64,000 nucleotides of DNA. It comes from Georgenia faecalis (GTDB lineage Bacteria > Actinomycetota > Actinomycetes > Actinomycetales > Actinomycetaceae). Positions 8,103 to 17,230 of the stretch are shown here, one piece after another; positions within the stretch are counted from its first letter, which is position 1; each line of letters begins with the position of its first letter. The translations under genes and the position numbers were made by a program. The stretch spans positions 2,418,001 through 2,482,000 of the forward strand of contig NZ_CP033325.1 in NCBI RefSeq assembly GCF_003710105.1. The letters are read 5' to 3'. The notes beneath the pieces were generated by a model. The model saw only the letters and a list, made by a program, of their open reading frames with translations, searched no databases and was not told the origin of the DNA.

Positions 8103-11100
8103 ACCTGCTCCGTCCGCTCTAGCTCGACCTCGAGGGTCCCGGTGGGGTTGACGTCGACGCGCACGTCGACGGCGAGGGTCTCGGCCGCGATGAGGTCCGC
8201 GTGGGCCTGCGTCCACGCCGCCCGGTCGGCCGGCACGGCCAGCGCCAGCGAGATCCGGTCGCCGATGTGCAGGCCGGCGGCCTTGCGCTCGTCCTGGACA
8301 CGGCGCACGACGTCGCGGGCGTACCCCTCGGCGAGGAGCTCGTCGTCGAGGGCGAGGTCGAGGACGACGAAGCCGCCGCCCGCGAGCACCCCCGCGGCGA
8401 GGGTGTCACCGGCGCGGTCCTCCACCTCGGTGGTGAGGGTGTACTCGCCCTCGGCCAGCTCGATGCCGTCGACGACGACGGCGCCCGACGCGGTCTGCTC
8501 CCAGCCGCCCGCACGGGCGGCCTTGATGACGCGCTGGACGTCGCGGCCCAGGCGCGGTCCCGCGGCCCGGGCGTTGACCGTGAGCTTGGTGTAGACGCCG
8601 TACTCCGCGGCCGCGCCGTCACCGAGCGAGGCGAGCGCCACGTCCTTGACGTTGACCTCGGAGGCGACGAGCGCGGCGAACGGCTCGAGGGAGGTGGGGT
8701 CGTCGACGACGACGCGCAGCCGGCGCAGCGGCTGACGCACCCGCAGGGTGTTCGCCTTGCGCAGGCCGAGCGTCACGGAGACGACGTCGCGCACCTGGTC
8801 CATCGTCGCCACCAGCTCGTCCGCGGCGAAGGCGTCGTCGAGCTCGGGCCAGTCGGTGAGGTGGACGCTGCGCCCGCCGGTGAGCCCCCGCCAGATCTCC
8901 TCCGAGACGAGCGGCGCCAGCGGCGCCATCACCCGGGTGAGCACCTCGAGGGCGGTGTACAGGGTGTTGAACGCGTCGGCGTCCTCCTGCCAGAACCGGT
9001 CCCGGGAGGTGCGCACGTACCAGTTGGTGAGGACGTCGAGGTGCTCCCGCACGCGCTGCGCGGCGCCGGGGATGTCGTAGGCCTCCATGTCCGCCCGGAC
9101 CCGGGTGGCGAGGTCGCGGGTGCGGGCGAGCAGGTAGCGGTCCATCACCGGCAGGCCGGCGGCCTCCTCGGGGCGCACCGCGCGGGCGAGCAGGCCGGCG
9201 CCGCCGTTCGCCGTCCCGGCGTAAAGGCTGAAGAAGTACCAGGTGTTCCACAGCGGCAGGAGCACCTGGCGGACGTTCTCCCGGATGCCCTCCTCGGTGA
9301 CGATGAGGTTCCCACCGCGCAGGATCGGCGAGGCCATGAGGAACCAGCGCATGGCGTCCGAGCCGTCACGGTCGAGGACCTCGGTGACGTCGGGGTAGTT
9401 GCGCAGCGACTTGCTCATCTTCCGGCCGTCCGACCCGAGGACGATGCCGTGGGAGACGGCCGAGCGGAACGCGGGCCGGTCGAAGAGCGCCGTGGCGAGG
9501 ACGTGGAGGGTGTAGAACCACCCGCGGGTCTGCCCGATGTACTCGACGATGAAGTCGCCGGGGTAGTGGTGCTCGAACCAGTCCGCGTTCTCGAACGGGT
9601 AGTGCACCTGCGCGTAGGGCATCGACCCCGAGTCGAACCAGACGTCGAGGATGTCCGGGATGCGGCGCATCGTCGAGGCGCCCGTGGGGTCGTCCGGGTT
9701 CGGCCGGGTGAGCTCGTCGATGTACGGCCGGTGGAGGTCCACCTCACCGTCCGGGTTGGTGGGCAGGCGCCCGAAGTCGCGCTCGAGCTCGGCGAGCGAG
9801 CCGTAGACGTCGGTGCGGGGGTGGGCCGGGTCGTCCGAGACCCACACCGGCAGCGGCGTGCCCCAGTACCGGTTGCGGGAGATCGACCAGTCGCGGGCGC
9901 CGGCGAGCCAGTTGCCGAACTGGCCGTCGCGGATGTGGTCGGGCACCCAGGTGATCTCCTGGTTGAGCTCGACCATCCGGTCGCGGAACTGCGTGACCCG
10001 GACGAACCAGCTCGAGACCGCCCGGTAGATGAGCGGCGTGCGGCAGCGCCAGCAGTGCGGGTAGGAGTGGTCGTAGGTCTCCTGGCGCACGAGCACCGAG
10101 CGGACGGCCTCCGGGCGGCGGGCGAGCGCGCCCGTGCCGGCCTTGAGGTCGGCGATGATCGCCTTGTTGGCGTCGAAGACCTGCTGCCCGGCGTAGTCCG
10201 CCACCTCAGCGGTGAACCGCGCGCCGGCGTCGATGGGGACGACCGTGCCGATGCCCGCCGCCGCGCACACCGCCATGTCCTCCTCGCCGAAGGCCGGGGC
10301 GAGGTGGACGAGACCGGTGCCGTCCTCGGTGGAGACGTAGTCCGCGGCGAGGAGCGTCCAGGCGCGCTCGCCGACGTCGTCGTGGCCGGTGAAGAAGTCG
10401 AAGATCGGCGCGTAGCGGCGCCCGGCCAGCTCGGCGCCGGTGAGCGTCGCGACGACCTCCGGCTCCTCGCCCAGCTCGCGGGCGTAGGCGGCCAGGCGCG
10501 AGCGGGCGAGCAGCACCCGCTCCCCCGCGAGCGCGCCCTCGGCCGGCGTGACGACGACGTACTCGATCTGCGGGCCCACGGCGATGGCGAGGTTGGAGGG
10601 CAGGGTCCACGGCGTCGTCGTCCAGATGAGCGCGAGCTCGCCGGAGTCCAGCCGCACGCCGACGGTGACGGCGGGGTCCTGCCGCATCTGGTAGACGTCG
10701 TCGTCCATCCGCAGCTCGTGGTTGGACAGCGGCGTCTGGTCGTGCCAGCAGTACGGCAGCACGCGGTAGCCCTCGTACGCGAGCCCCTTGTCGTAGAGCT
10801 GCTTGAACGCCCACAGCACCGACTCCATGTAGGTGGGGTCGAGCGTCTTGTAGTCGTGCTCGAAGTCGACCCAGCGCGCCTGGCGGGTGACGTAGTCCTG
10901 CCACTCGGCGGTGTAGCGCAGGACCGAGGACCGGCACTCGTCGTTGAACGCCGCGATGCCCATCTCGTCGATCTGGGACTTGTCGGTGATGCCCAGGATG
11001 CGCTCGGCCTCGAGCTCGGCGGGCAGCCCGTGGGTGTCCCAGCCGAAGCGGCGCTCCACCCGGTGGCCGAGCTGGGTCTGGAAGCGCCCGACGACGTCCT

Positions 11101-11350
11101 TGACGTAGCCGGTGAGCAGGTGCCCGTAGTGGGGCAGGCCGTTGGCGAACGGCGGGCCGTCGTAGAAGACGAACTCGTTGTCGCCGTCCTGCCCTGCCGG
11201 GCGGTTCTCCACGGAGGCGCGGAACGTGTCGTCGGTCGCCCAGTACGCGAGCACCTCGCGCTCCAGCGCCGGGAAGCTCGGGGAGGCGGGGACGGCGTCG
11301 TCGGGGCGGTGGAGCGGGTAGCGCTGGGGATGCTCGGGCGTCGTGGCCAT
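8099..11350 (-). CDS. ileS: Isoleucyl-tRNA synthetase (IleS2-like)
   Basis: Class Ia synthetase charging tRNA-Ile, 1,083 aa. The HIGH-type motif is PHYGH at about 73-77 and the KMSKS motif, preceded by [14 protein letters not shown], is at about 643. The [14 protein letters not shown] stretch, with Thr before HGLP, resembles the eukaryote-like IleS2 group, which tends to be mupirocin-tolerant; that is family knowledge, not seen here. An editing (CP1) domain and a long C-terminal anticodon-binding region are present. The ATG at 11348-11350 is chosen because the in-frame upstream extension runs through a T-box leader. It heads the ileS-folC-dhaKLM-HAD-DUF4233 run. Confidence 0.95.
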   Translation of the reverse strand: MATTPEHPQRYPLHRPDDAVPASPSFPALEREVLAYWATDDTFRASVENRPAGQDGDNEFVFYDGPPFANGLPHYGHLLTGYVKDVVGRFQTQLGHRVERRFGWDTHGLPAELEAERILGITDKSQIDEMGIAAFNDECRSSVLRYTAEWQDYVTRQARWVDFEHDYKTLDPTYMESVLWAFKQLYDKGLAYEGYRVLPYCWHDQTPLSNHELRMDDDVYQMRQDPAVTVGVRLDSGELALIWTTTPWTLPSNLAIAVGPQIEYVVVTPAEGALAGERVLLARSRLAAYARELGEEPEVVATLTGAELAGRRYAPIFDFFTGHDDVGERAWTLLAADYVSTEDGTGLVHLAPAFGEEDMAVCAAAGIGTVVPIDAGARFTAEVADYAGQQVFDANKAIIADLKAGTGALARRPEAVRSVLVRQETYDHSYPHCWRCRTPLIYRAVSSWFVRVTQFRDRMVELNQEITWVPDHIRDGQFGNWLAGARDWSISRNRYWGTPLPVWVSDDPAHPRTDVYGSLAELERDFGRLPTNPDGEVDLHRPYIDELTRPNPDDPTGASTMRRIPDILDVWFDSGSMPYAQVHYPFENADWFEHHYPGDFIVEYIGQTRGWFYTLHVLATALFDRPAFRSAVSHGIVLGSDGRKMSKSLRNYPDVTEVLDRDGSDAMRWFLMASPILRGGNLIVTEEGIRENVRQVLLPLWNTWYFFSLYAGTANGGAGLLARAVRPEEAAGLPVMDRYLLARTRDLATRVRADMEAYDIPGAAQRVREHLDVLTNWYVRTSRDRFWQEDADAFNTLYTALEVLTRVMAPLAPLVSEEIWRGLTGGRSVHLTDWPELDDAFAADELVATMDQVRDVVSVTLGLRKANTLRVRQPLRRLRVVVDDPTSLEPFAALVASEVNVKDVALASLGDGAAAEYGVYTKLTVNARAAGPRLGRDVQRVIKAARAGGWEQTASGAVVVDGIELAEGEYTLTTEVEDRAGDTLAAGVLAGGGFVVLDLALDDELLAEGYARDVVRRVQDERKAAGLHIGDRISLALAVPADRAAWTQAHADLIAAETLAVDVRVDVNPTGTLEVELERTEQV

Positions 11351-11434
11351 GGGCGGTGGTGCTCCTCGTCGGTGCGGGTCCTCGTGCACGTCGGTGCGAG
11401 GACGACGTCGGCCAGGTCCCTCACGGGCCTCGCG

Positions 11435-11600
11435 CCGCTGCCGCGGTACCACCTCGCTTGCCATCGGGTCCGCGGCCGGAGCCACGGCCCGGGGCCGCTC
11501 TCGTGCGGGGATGACGGTCCGCCTCCGGCCGGTTCTACTAGGGACCCGAGGGCCCTGTTCTTCCGGCGGCTCGCCGGTGATGGCCGGGTCGACGCCTGTG
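11435..11600 (-). promoter_or_regulatory. T-box riboswitch controlling ileS
   Basis: Minus-strand leader RNA that senses uncharged tRNA-Ile. The T-box core reads GCGAGGTGGTACCGCGG on the minus strand (11441-11457 region). Upstream is a short stem with an AUC (Ile) triplet at 11579-11581 in the context CGGCCATCACCGG, then the CCGGAAGAAC stretch and a linker with CTAGTAGAACCGG. This is the compact, ultrashort stem I architecture known for actinobacterial ileS T-boxes, which act on translation. A possible -10 (TACACT, 11607-11612 on the minus strand) lies just upstream. Boundaries are approximate. Confidence 0.88.
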
Positions 11601-11663
11601 GGTCCCAGTGTAGCCACGCGGTACCGGCGTGCGATCAATGGGGCGCCCTGTTAGGCACAAGCC

Positions 11664-12281
11664 ATGACTACTCCACGCGCAGGTGCCGCCGGCCTGGTGG
11701 CCGCCCTCCTCGTGGTCGCCGCGTGCTCCGACGCGGGCGGCGGGGACTCGCCGGCGACCGAGCCCGCGACCCAGGAGGCACCCACGACCGCGGAGGCCAC
11801 CGCGCGCGAGACCGTCACCGACCTCGAGCCCGACGAGCCGAGCATGTCGTCGGGCGATGACGCCTCACCGGCGCCGTTCGCCCCGGAGGACGCGGCGATC
11901 GGGGCCCTGGCCGCGGCCGAGGCGGTCTCGGAGAACGGCCGTGCCTACGAGCTCGACCGGGACGACGACGAGGGCGCCTGGCAGGTCCACGTCGCCGTCG
12001 ACGACCTGGAGCGCGAGGTCGAGGTGAGCGCCGACGGCAACACCGTGGTCCGCGAGGAGGACGAGGGCCCCGTGGACGCGGACGACCGCGCCCGCCTCGA
12101 TGCGGCGTCGACCTCGGCCAACGAGGCGGCGATGACCGCGCTCACCGACATCCAGGGCAACGTCGAGGAGATCGAGCTCGAGGGACCGGAGGATGCCCCG
12201 GTGTGGCGGGTCGAGGTGCGCACCACGGACGGCGCGAACGTCGAGGTCCGGGTGGACGCCGTCACCGGCGACATCGAGTAG
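11664..12281 (+). CDS. PepSY-domain lipoprotein
   Basis: A 205-residue secreted lipoprotein. The N-terminus has a hydrophobic signal segment ending in a lipobox (LVVAAC, Cys at about 21), followed by a Thr/Ala/Glu/Pro-rich linker of about 45 residues. Two PepSY-like repeats follow, at about 70-125 and 140-205; the second ends with the typical VRVDAVTGDIE motif. PepSY domains are thought to inhibit or regulate extracellular peptidases, or to sense small ligands. The gene is divergent from ileS and followed by a GntR regulator on the same strand. The exact partner is unknown. Confidence 0.82.
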   Translation: MTTPRAGAAGLVAALLVVAACSDAGGGDSPATEPATQEAPTTAEATARETVTDLEPDEPSMSSGDDASPAPFAPEDAAIGALAAAEAVSENGRAYELDRDDDEGAWQVHVAVDDLEREVEVSADGNTVVREEDEGPVDADDRARLDAASTSANEAAMTALTDIQGNVEEIELEGPEDAPVWRVEVRTTDGANVEVRVDAVTGDIE

Positions 12282-12337
12282 CGGCGCCGCCGGCCGCGTG
12301 GCACGGCCGTGCCGCTACCCTCGGGCAGGTGGAGGTG

Positions 12338-13063
12338 ATGACGCTGGCGCCGGGAGCCGACCGTCCCACGGGGATCCCGAAGTACCTCTGGCTCAAGCGG
12401 GTCCTCCTCGACCACATCGACGCCCACCTCACGGTCGGCGACCCGCTCCCGTCGGAGCGTGAGCTCGCCGAGTCGATGGACGTCTCCCGCATGACGGCAC
12501 GACGCGTGCTCACCGATCTCGAGGCGGAGGGGCGGGTCACCCGGGCCGTCGGGAGAGGGACGTTCGTGTCCGCACCGCGGATCGTGCTCCCGATGCGACT
12601 GTCCTCCTTCACCGTGGACATGCGGGCCCGCGGCTTCACGCCCGGGGCCCGCACGCTGCGCTTCACCACGGGGGCGCCGTCCGACGCCGCGGCGCGCGCG
12701 CTCGACCTGCCCGACGGTGGTGAGGTGCTCACCATCCGCCGGCTGCGCACCGCGGACGGCGTCCCGATGGCGATCGAGGAGGTGACGCTCGACGCCGCGC
12801 TCCTGCCCGGCCTGAGCGAGCGCGACCTCGAGGACACCTCGCTCTACACGCTCCTCGCGCAGCGGGCCGACGTGGTCTTCGACGGCGGGACGCAGACGGT
12901 GCGGGCGGCACCGGTGACCGAGGAGGAGTCGGCGCTGCTCGAGGTCCCGCACCACAGCGCAGTGCTGCGCCTGGTGCGGGCCTCGACCTGGCGGGGGCGG
13001 ACCGTCGAGTACACGGTGTCCTCCTACCGGGGCGACCGCTACGAGCTGTCGACGGCGCTCTAG
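12338..13063 (+). CDS. GntR/HutC-family transcriptional regulator (UTRA domain)
   Basis: A 241-aa regulator. An N-terminal winged helix-turn-helix (about residues 12-80, with PLPSERELAESMDVSRMTARR and GRGTFV) is followed by a C-terminal UTRA ligand-binding domain (about 95-240). This is the HutC subfamily, which senses sugar phosphates such as glucosamine-6-phosphate in DasR/NagR. The ATG start lies only two bases behind a GGAGG, so a slightly different start (for instance the nearby GTG) is possible. The gene is convergent with the PTS/SIS operon at 13.1-16.1 kb, and a GntR-type operator lies in front of that operon, so it is the likely repressor. The true ligand is unknown. Confidence 0.88.
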   Translation: MTLAPGADRPTGIPKYLWLKRVLLDHIDAHLTVGDPLPSERELAESMDVSRMTARRVLTDLEAEGRVTRAVGRGTFVSAPRIVLPMRLSSFTVDMRARGFTPGARTLRFTTGAPSDAAARALDLPDGGEVLTIRRLRTADGVPMAIEEVTLDAALLPGLSERDLEDTSLYTLLAQRADVVFDGGTQTVRAAPVTEEESALLEVPHHSAVLRLVRASTWRGRTVEYTVSSYRGDRYELSTAL

Positions 13064-13081
13064 GTCGCCCCGGTAGTGCTG

Positions 13082-13828
13082 CTAGGCGGGCGGCACCGAC
13101 AGCCCGGCCCGCAGCTCCGGCACCTGGGCGGCGTAGCGGTCCGCGACCTCCTCGTTCGAGCCCGCCGGCGCGGCGATGTTGGCGCTGAGCCACAGGGGCA
13201 GGTCCGGGTCGAGCTCGTGGACGAGGACGAGGACCGCGTCCCACATCGCCGCGTTGACGATGGAGGACAGCGGCGCGGTGCGCGGCGCGTCCGTCGGCCA
13301 GCTCGCGTCGCCCGGCGGGACACGGGTGTCGAGGACGACGTCGGCGATCTCGTGCAGCCGGTGCCCCGCGCGCAGCGGGGCCTGGTCGGAGGCGGAGCGG
13401 GAGGTGAGGGCGATGACCGTCGCGCCGGCCTCCGACGCCGTGAGCGCCGCCTCGACGGGGTAGTGGTTGATGCCCGAGCTGGAGAAGATCACCAGCACGT
13501 CGCCCGCGGTGAGCCCGGCCGCCCCCACGACCTCCCGGCCCAGGCCGGGGGTGCGCTCGGCCTCGGTCGAGCGCAGCGCGCCGTTGAGCGGGAGCAGGTC
13601 GGGGTGCCACACCGGCCGGACGAAGGACAGGCCGCCCGCCCGGAAGAAGGTCTCGACCACCCCGGCGAGGGAGTGACCGGCGCCCGTGGTGTGGACCACG
13701 CGGCCGGCTCGGCCGGCCCGGACGACGACCTCGGCGGCGCGGCGCAGCTCGGGCGCCGCCTCCGCGAGCGTGGTCGTGACGTGCTGCGTCACCTGGCGGG
13801 AGAAGTCGGCGAGGACGGCGTCAGACAT
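13082..13828 (-). CDS. SIS-domain sugar-phosphate protein (UPF0309-like)
   Basis: A 248-aa protein with one sugar isomerase (SIS) domain, marked by VVHTTGAGHSLAGVVETFF near residues 44-62 and by the IFSSSGINHYPVEAA phosphosugar-binding loop near 115-130. The overall pattern matches the UPF0309/DUF2529-like single-SIS family often linked to PTS operons. It may isomerise or bind the 6-phosphosugar delivered by the neighbouring permease. Its ATG overlaps the stop of the EIIA gene by eight bases, so it is the last gene of the PTS operon. The substrate cannot be read from the sequence. Confidence 0.82.
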   Translation of the reverse strand: MSDAVLADFSRQVTQHVTTTLAEAAPELRRAAEVVVRAGRAGRVVHTTGAGHSLAGVVETFFRAGGLSFVRPVWHPDLLPLNGALRSTEAERTPGLGREVVGAAGLTAGDVLVIFSSSGINHYPVEAALTASEAGATVIALTSRSASDQAPLRAGHRLHEIADVVLDTRVPPGDASWPTDAPRTAPLSSIVNAAMWDAVLVLVHELDPDLPLWLSANIAAPAGSNEEVADRYAAQVPELRAGLSVPPA

Positions 13829-14261
13829 GCGCGACCACCTCCGCCAGCTGCTGCTCGGCCTGCGCCTCGTCAGCCGCGCCGCGGATGCGGTCGGCCAGGC
13901 CGCCGCCCAGCGCGGTGGCCACGGCCTTGATCATGCCCATGTGGTTCCCGCCGGAGGAGAACGCCAGGAGCACGTCCACCGGGTCGTTCGTGGGGTGGCC
14001 GAACGCGACCGGGGTGCCCAGGCGCACGACGGCGAGCCCCTCGCGGGTCTGCCCCTCCTCGGCCTGGGCGTGCACGAGGGCCACACCCGGGGTGAGGACG
14101 ATGTACGGGCCGTGCTCCTCCACGCTGGCGACGCAGGAGCCGGGGTAGCCCTGGCCCGCCGTGCCGAGCTCGACGAGGCGCTCGGCCGCCGCGCGCGTCC
14201 CCTCGCGCCAGTCGCTGACGGAGTCGGTGAAGCCGGCGGACACCGGGATGCTCGCGCTCAC
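13821..14261 (-). CDS. PTS EIIA component, ascorbate/fructose type
   Basis: Phosphocarrier domain of a sugar PTS, 146 aa. The likely phospho-His is H64 in VLTPGVALVHAQAEEGQ, the usual EIIA (PTS_EIIA type 2) context, and the FSSGGNHMGMIKAVATAL helix follows. It accepts phosphate from HPr and passes it to EIIB. The GTG start at 14259-14261 overlaps the EIIB stop by four bases, supporting one operon in the order EIIC-EIIB-EIIA-SIS. It is closest to the UlaC type because of its pairing with a UlaA-like EIIC, but the sugar is not certain. Confidence 0.88.
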   Translation of the reverse strand: MSASIPVSAGFTDSVSDWREGTRAAAERLVELGTAGQGYPGSCVASVEEHGPYIVLTPGVALVHAQAEEGQTREGLAVVRLGTPVAFGHPTNDPVDVLLAFSSGGNHMGMIKAVATALGGGLADRIRGAADEAQAEQQLAEVVAHV

Positions 14262-14560
14262 AGCCAGCCCACCTCCGCCAGTGCGGGCCGCAGCCGCGCC
14301 TCGAGGGCCGACTCGTCGACGAAGTCGTCGACGGTGACGATGACCGTTGCCGCTCCCTCGAGCTCGGTCATGTGCATGCCCTGGCCGACGATGACGTCGG
14401 CCTCCGTGCTGCGGGCGGTGGACAGGTCGGTGTTGTCGACCTGCGCGGCGATCCCGAGGCGGGTCAGCACCGACTCCGCGGTCATCCGCAGGATCAGGCT
14501 GGTGCCCATGCCCAGGCCGCACACGGCGAGGACCTTCAGCGGGTCGGGACGTTCACTCAT
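14258..14560 (-). CDS. PTS EIIB component, ascorbate/lactose type
   Basis: A 100-aa EIIB domain carrying the phospho-cysteine C14 in VLAVCGLGMGTSLILRM, the hallmark P-loop-like motif of the UlaB/galactitol EIIB fold. It receives phosphate from the EIIA domain and phosphorylates the sugar during transport by EIIC. The ATG at 14558-14560 follows GGAGGAACTC and overlaps the end of the EIIC gene by eight bases. Confidence 0.9.
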   Translation of the reverse strand: MSERPDPLKVLAVCGLGMGTSLILRMTAESVLTRLGIAAQVDNTDLSTARSTEADVIVGQGMHMTELEGAATVIVTVDDFVDESALEARLRPALAEVGWL

Positions 14561-16079
14561 GAGTTCCTCCGGTGGTGGGGGTCGTGGCGGTCGGGGACAC
14601 GGTGGTCGAGGACGCGGTGGTCGAGGACGCAGGGGCGGTCGGGGACGCGGTCGCCGACGTCGTCGCCGCGGTGGTGGCAGGGCTCGTGCCCGTACGCGCG
14701 GCCCGCCGGCCGAGGAGCGCGAGGACGGCGACGGTGACGACGAGGACGGCGCCGGTGACGACCCACACGGCCACGCCACCGAGCGGGGCGAGGAGGTGGG
14801 CCGCGCCGATGAGGAGCCAGCCGACGGCGAACCAGTCGGGGTCGGCGAGGGTGCCGAGCTCGGGGGCGGTGTCCCCGTACAGGCCCCAGGTGATCCACTG
14901 GCCGACGGCGAGGAGCACGCCGTTGACGACGCCGCCGAAGACGGCGCCACGCCAGCCGGCGACGGCGTTGCCGAAGACGCCACCGGCGCCGCCGCCGAAG
15001 AACAGCATGATCATCGGCGGGACGAGGACGAACCACCCGGCGGTCGCGAAGACCGCCATGACGACGAGGAAGACGACCGTCGAGGACAGGAAGCCGATCA
15101 TCACGGCGGTCGGCGCCTTGGGGAAGGCGACGGGGATGTCGAGCGCCGGCTTGGTGCCGGGGAGCACCTTGTCGGAGATGCCCTTGAAGGCGGGGACGAT
15201 CTCGGCGAGGAACATCCGCACGCCGAAGAGCAGGATGGCGATGCCGGCCGCGAAGCGCAGCGCCTGGGTGAGGCCCCACGCCCAGGGCAGGAGGTCGGAG
15301 CCGGCCATCTGCTCCTGGACGATGCCGGAGTCGGCGAACGCGATGGCCACGAGCATGATGACGGTGATGATCACCGCGGTGGAGACGTTGATGTCCTTGA
15401 AGAAGGAGATCTGGCGGGGCAGCTTGAGCTTCTCGGAGTCGTGCTTCACGGGGTCGCCGAGGCGCAGGGCCCGCGAGCCGTAGCCCGCCATGAGGGCCAC
15501 CGTCGAGCTGGTGTGGCCCAGGCCGAACTGGTCGTGGCCGACGACGCGGCGCATGAGCGGGGCGATCCACAGGGGCTGGAGCGTCCAGTAGCAGGCGATG
15601 ATGACAGCGCCCGCGACGATGAGGGTGGTCCGCGGGATGTCGGTGAAGACCTCCACGAGCGAGGCGGCGATGACGATGCTCATCCAGAACATCAGGTGCC
15701 CGGTGAGGTAGACGTACCGCGCCGCGGGGAAGATCCGGACGAGCACGAGGTGGACGGCGAAGCCGAGCGCGATGATCATCGGCACGGCCGACCCGGTGCC
15801 GGCGAGGAAGTCGTTGAGCGTGCTGGTCGCCGTCGGCGGCTCCAGCCCGAAGGCGCTGGAGACGATGGCCTGGAAGGACACAAGCCCGCCCGTGAAGATG
15901 TCGACGCCGAGGGTGAGGATGACGACGCCGACGATGGCGCGCACGGTGCCGGCGACGACGGTCTCGAACGGCTTGCGCTGGAGCAGGAGCCCGGCGAGCG
16001 CGATAAGCCCGATGAGGATCGGCACCTGGCTGAAGACGTTGTTCGCTATGCCGGTGAGGATGTCCTGAAGGAGTTGCAC
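14553..16079 (-). CDS. PTS EIIC permease, UlaA (ascorbate) family
   Basis: Membrane permease of 508 aa with about 11-12 hydrophobic segments from residue 15 to about 440. The signature segments IALAGLLLQRKPFE near the N-terminus, MFGLGHTSSTVALMAGYGS-like loop, PVKHDSEKLKLPR and SFFKDINVSTAVI match UlaA-type EIIC. It ends in a low-complexity Ser/Thr/Ala/Pro tail of about 45 residues that is unusual and probably not part of the transport fold. The GTG at 16077-16079 is chosen over the upstream ATG because of the GGAGGG four bases before it. The transported sugar may be L-ascorbate or another sugar acid; no UlaG lactonase is nearby. Confidence 0.86.
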   Translation of the reverse strand: MQLLQDILTGIANNVFSQVPILIGLIALAGLLLQRKPFETVVAGTVRAIVGVVILTLGVDIFTGGLVSFQAIVSSAFGLEPPTATSTLNDFLAGTGSAVPMIIALGFAVHLVLVRIFPAARYVYLTGHLMFWMSIVIAASLVEVFTDIPRTTLIVAGAVIIACYWTLQPLWIAPLMRRVVGHDQFGLGHTSSTVALMAGYGSRALRLGDPVKHDSEKLKLPRQISFFKDINVSTAVIITVIMLVAIAFADSGIVQEQMAGSDLLPWAWGLTQALRFAAGIAILLFGVRMFLAEIVPAFKGISDKVLPGTKPALDIPVAFPKAPTAVMIGFLSSTVVFLVVMAVFATAGWFVLVPPMIMLFFGGGAGGVFGNAVAGWRGAVFGGVVNGVLLAVGQWITWGLYGDTAPELGTLADPDWFAVGWLLIGAAHLLAPLGGVAVWVVTGAVLVVTVAVLALLGRRAARTGTSPATTAATTSATASPTAPASSTTASSTTVSPTATTPTTGGTHE

Positions 16080-16181
16080 GGGTCCCTCCGCGGTGACGAG
16101 TGAGGCGCTCAGCGGCCGAGGGGGCCGCGCGTCGTCCATGTCCGCGCTCGGCCGGTCCTGATGCCCGAGAGGTTCACCCTA

Positions 16182-16197
16182 ATTGGTATATGCCACT
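16182..16197. promoter_or_regulatory. Candidate GntR/HutC operator upstream of the PTS operon
   Basis: The 16-base element ATTGGTATATGCCACT is a near-perfect inverted repeat (12 of 16 positions are symmetrical), with the TGGT..ACCA-like half sites of HutC-subfamily operators such as the DasR site. It lies about 100 bases upstream of the EIIC start (16079) and on the far side of it from the regulator gene at 12.3 kb. It is the only such palindrome I saw in this operon. Binding is inference. Confidence 0.55.
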
Positions 16198-16277
16198 CGC
16201 AGCGTAGGTCGGGCCCGGGGCCGGGTCAAAACACCTCCGGCTCCCCCGCCAGCCCTCGCCCCGCCGCCCGGTGCGGG

Positions 16278-17039
16278 CTAGTCCCGGGCGACGAGGTGGT
16301 TGGCCGCCTGGGCGCGCGGGCGGATGACGAGGGAGTCGATGTTCACGTGGTGGGGGCGCTCGAGCGTCCACGCGATCGCCTCGGCGACGTCCTCGGCGAC
16401 GAGGGGCTCGGCCACCCCCTGGTAGACGCGGGCGGCGGCCTCGGGGTCGCCGAGGCGGTTGAGCGAGAACTCCTCGGTGCGGACCATGCCCGGCGCGATC
16501 TCGATGACCCGGACCGGCTGGCCCACGAGCTCCTGGCGCAGGGTGGTGGCGATGACCCGCTCGGCGTGCTTGGCGGCGACGTAACCGCCGCCGCCCGGGT
16601 AGGTGTCGTACGCGGCGGTCGAGGTGACGACGAGGACGTCGCCCGCCCCGCTCGCCCGCAGGTCGGGCAGGAGCGCCTGCGTGAGCCGCAGGGTGGCGAG
16701 GACGTTGCGGTCGTACATCGCCTGCCAGTCCTCCCACCGGCCCTGCTCGACGGTGTCGGCCCCCACGGCGCCGCCCGCGTTGTTCACCAGGGAGCGCACG
16801 CCCCCGCTCGCCCGCACGTGGGCGACGAGGGCCTCGGTCTCCTTGGGGGAGGTGAGGTCCGCGGCGTACCACTGGCAGCCCGTCTCGGCGGCGAGCGCCT
16901 CCAGCCGCTCCGCCCGGCGTGCGGTCGCCAGCACGTCCCACCCGCCGGCCCGCAGCCGACGGACCGTGGCGGCGCCGATCCCGCTGGAGGCGCCGGTGAC
17001 CAGGGCGCGGCGGACGGGCGGGCTCGGCAGGGTCGTCAT
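16278..17039 (-). CDS. Short-chain dehydrogenase/reductase
   Basis: Classical SDR of 253 aa. The Rossmann motif TGASSGIG is at 15-22, the NNAGG motif at 86-90, and the catalytic triad is S140, Y153 and K157 (Y-x3-K in GGGYVAAKHAE). This is the NADP-type dinucleotide-fold oxidoreductase that acts on hydroxy or keto groups; the substrate is unknown. It is close to the YdfG/3-hydroxy acid dehydrogenase group. It is divergent from proC with a 191-base gap and is not an obvious part of the PTS operon. Confidence 0.86.
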   Translation of the reverse strand: MTTLPSPPVRRALVTGASSGIGAATVRRLRAGGWDVLATARRAERLEALAAETGCQWYAADLTSPKETEALVAHVRASGGVRSLVNNAGGAVGADTVEQGRWEDWQAMYDRNVLATLRLTQALLPDLRASGAGDVLVVTSTAAYDTYPGGGGYVAAKHAERVIATTLRQELVGQPVRVIEIAPGMVRTEEFSLNRLGDPEAAARVYQGVAEPLVAEDVAEAIAWTLERPHHVNIDSLVIRPRAQAANHLVARD

Positions 17040-17230
17040 GACCCGATCCTGCCGCACGCCCGGCCGCCCCGCGTTGGTGCGCCGCCGCGCCCGACGCGTC
17101 CGCCCCGCCGCCTCACCGGACCGGGGACCGGGGAGCGGGGACCGGGCAGCGGGGCGGCGGACGTTCGCCGCCCCCGCGGCCCCCCGCCCGGGATACTGGC
17201 CGCACACCGTACGAGCGAGGGAGCGCACAC

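Noticed and set aside
8099..11638. Extension of the IleS reading frame to position 11638
   Set aside because: The extra 96 codons lie inside a T-box leader. The family start is at 11350.
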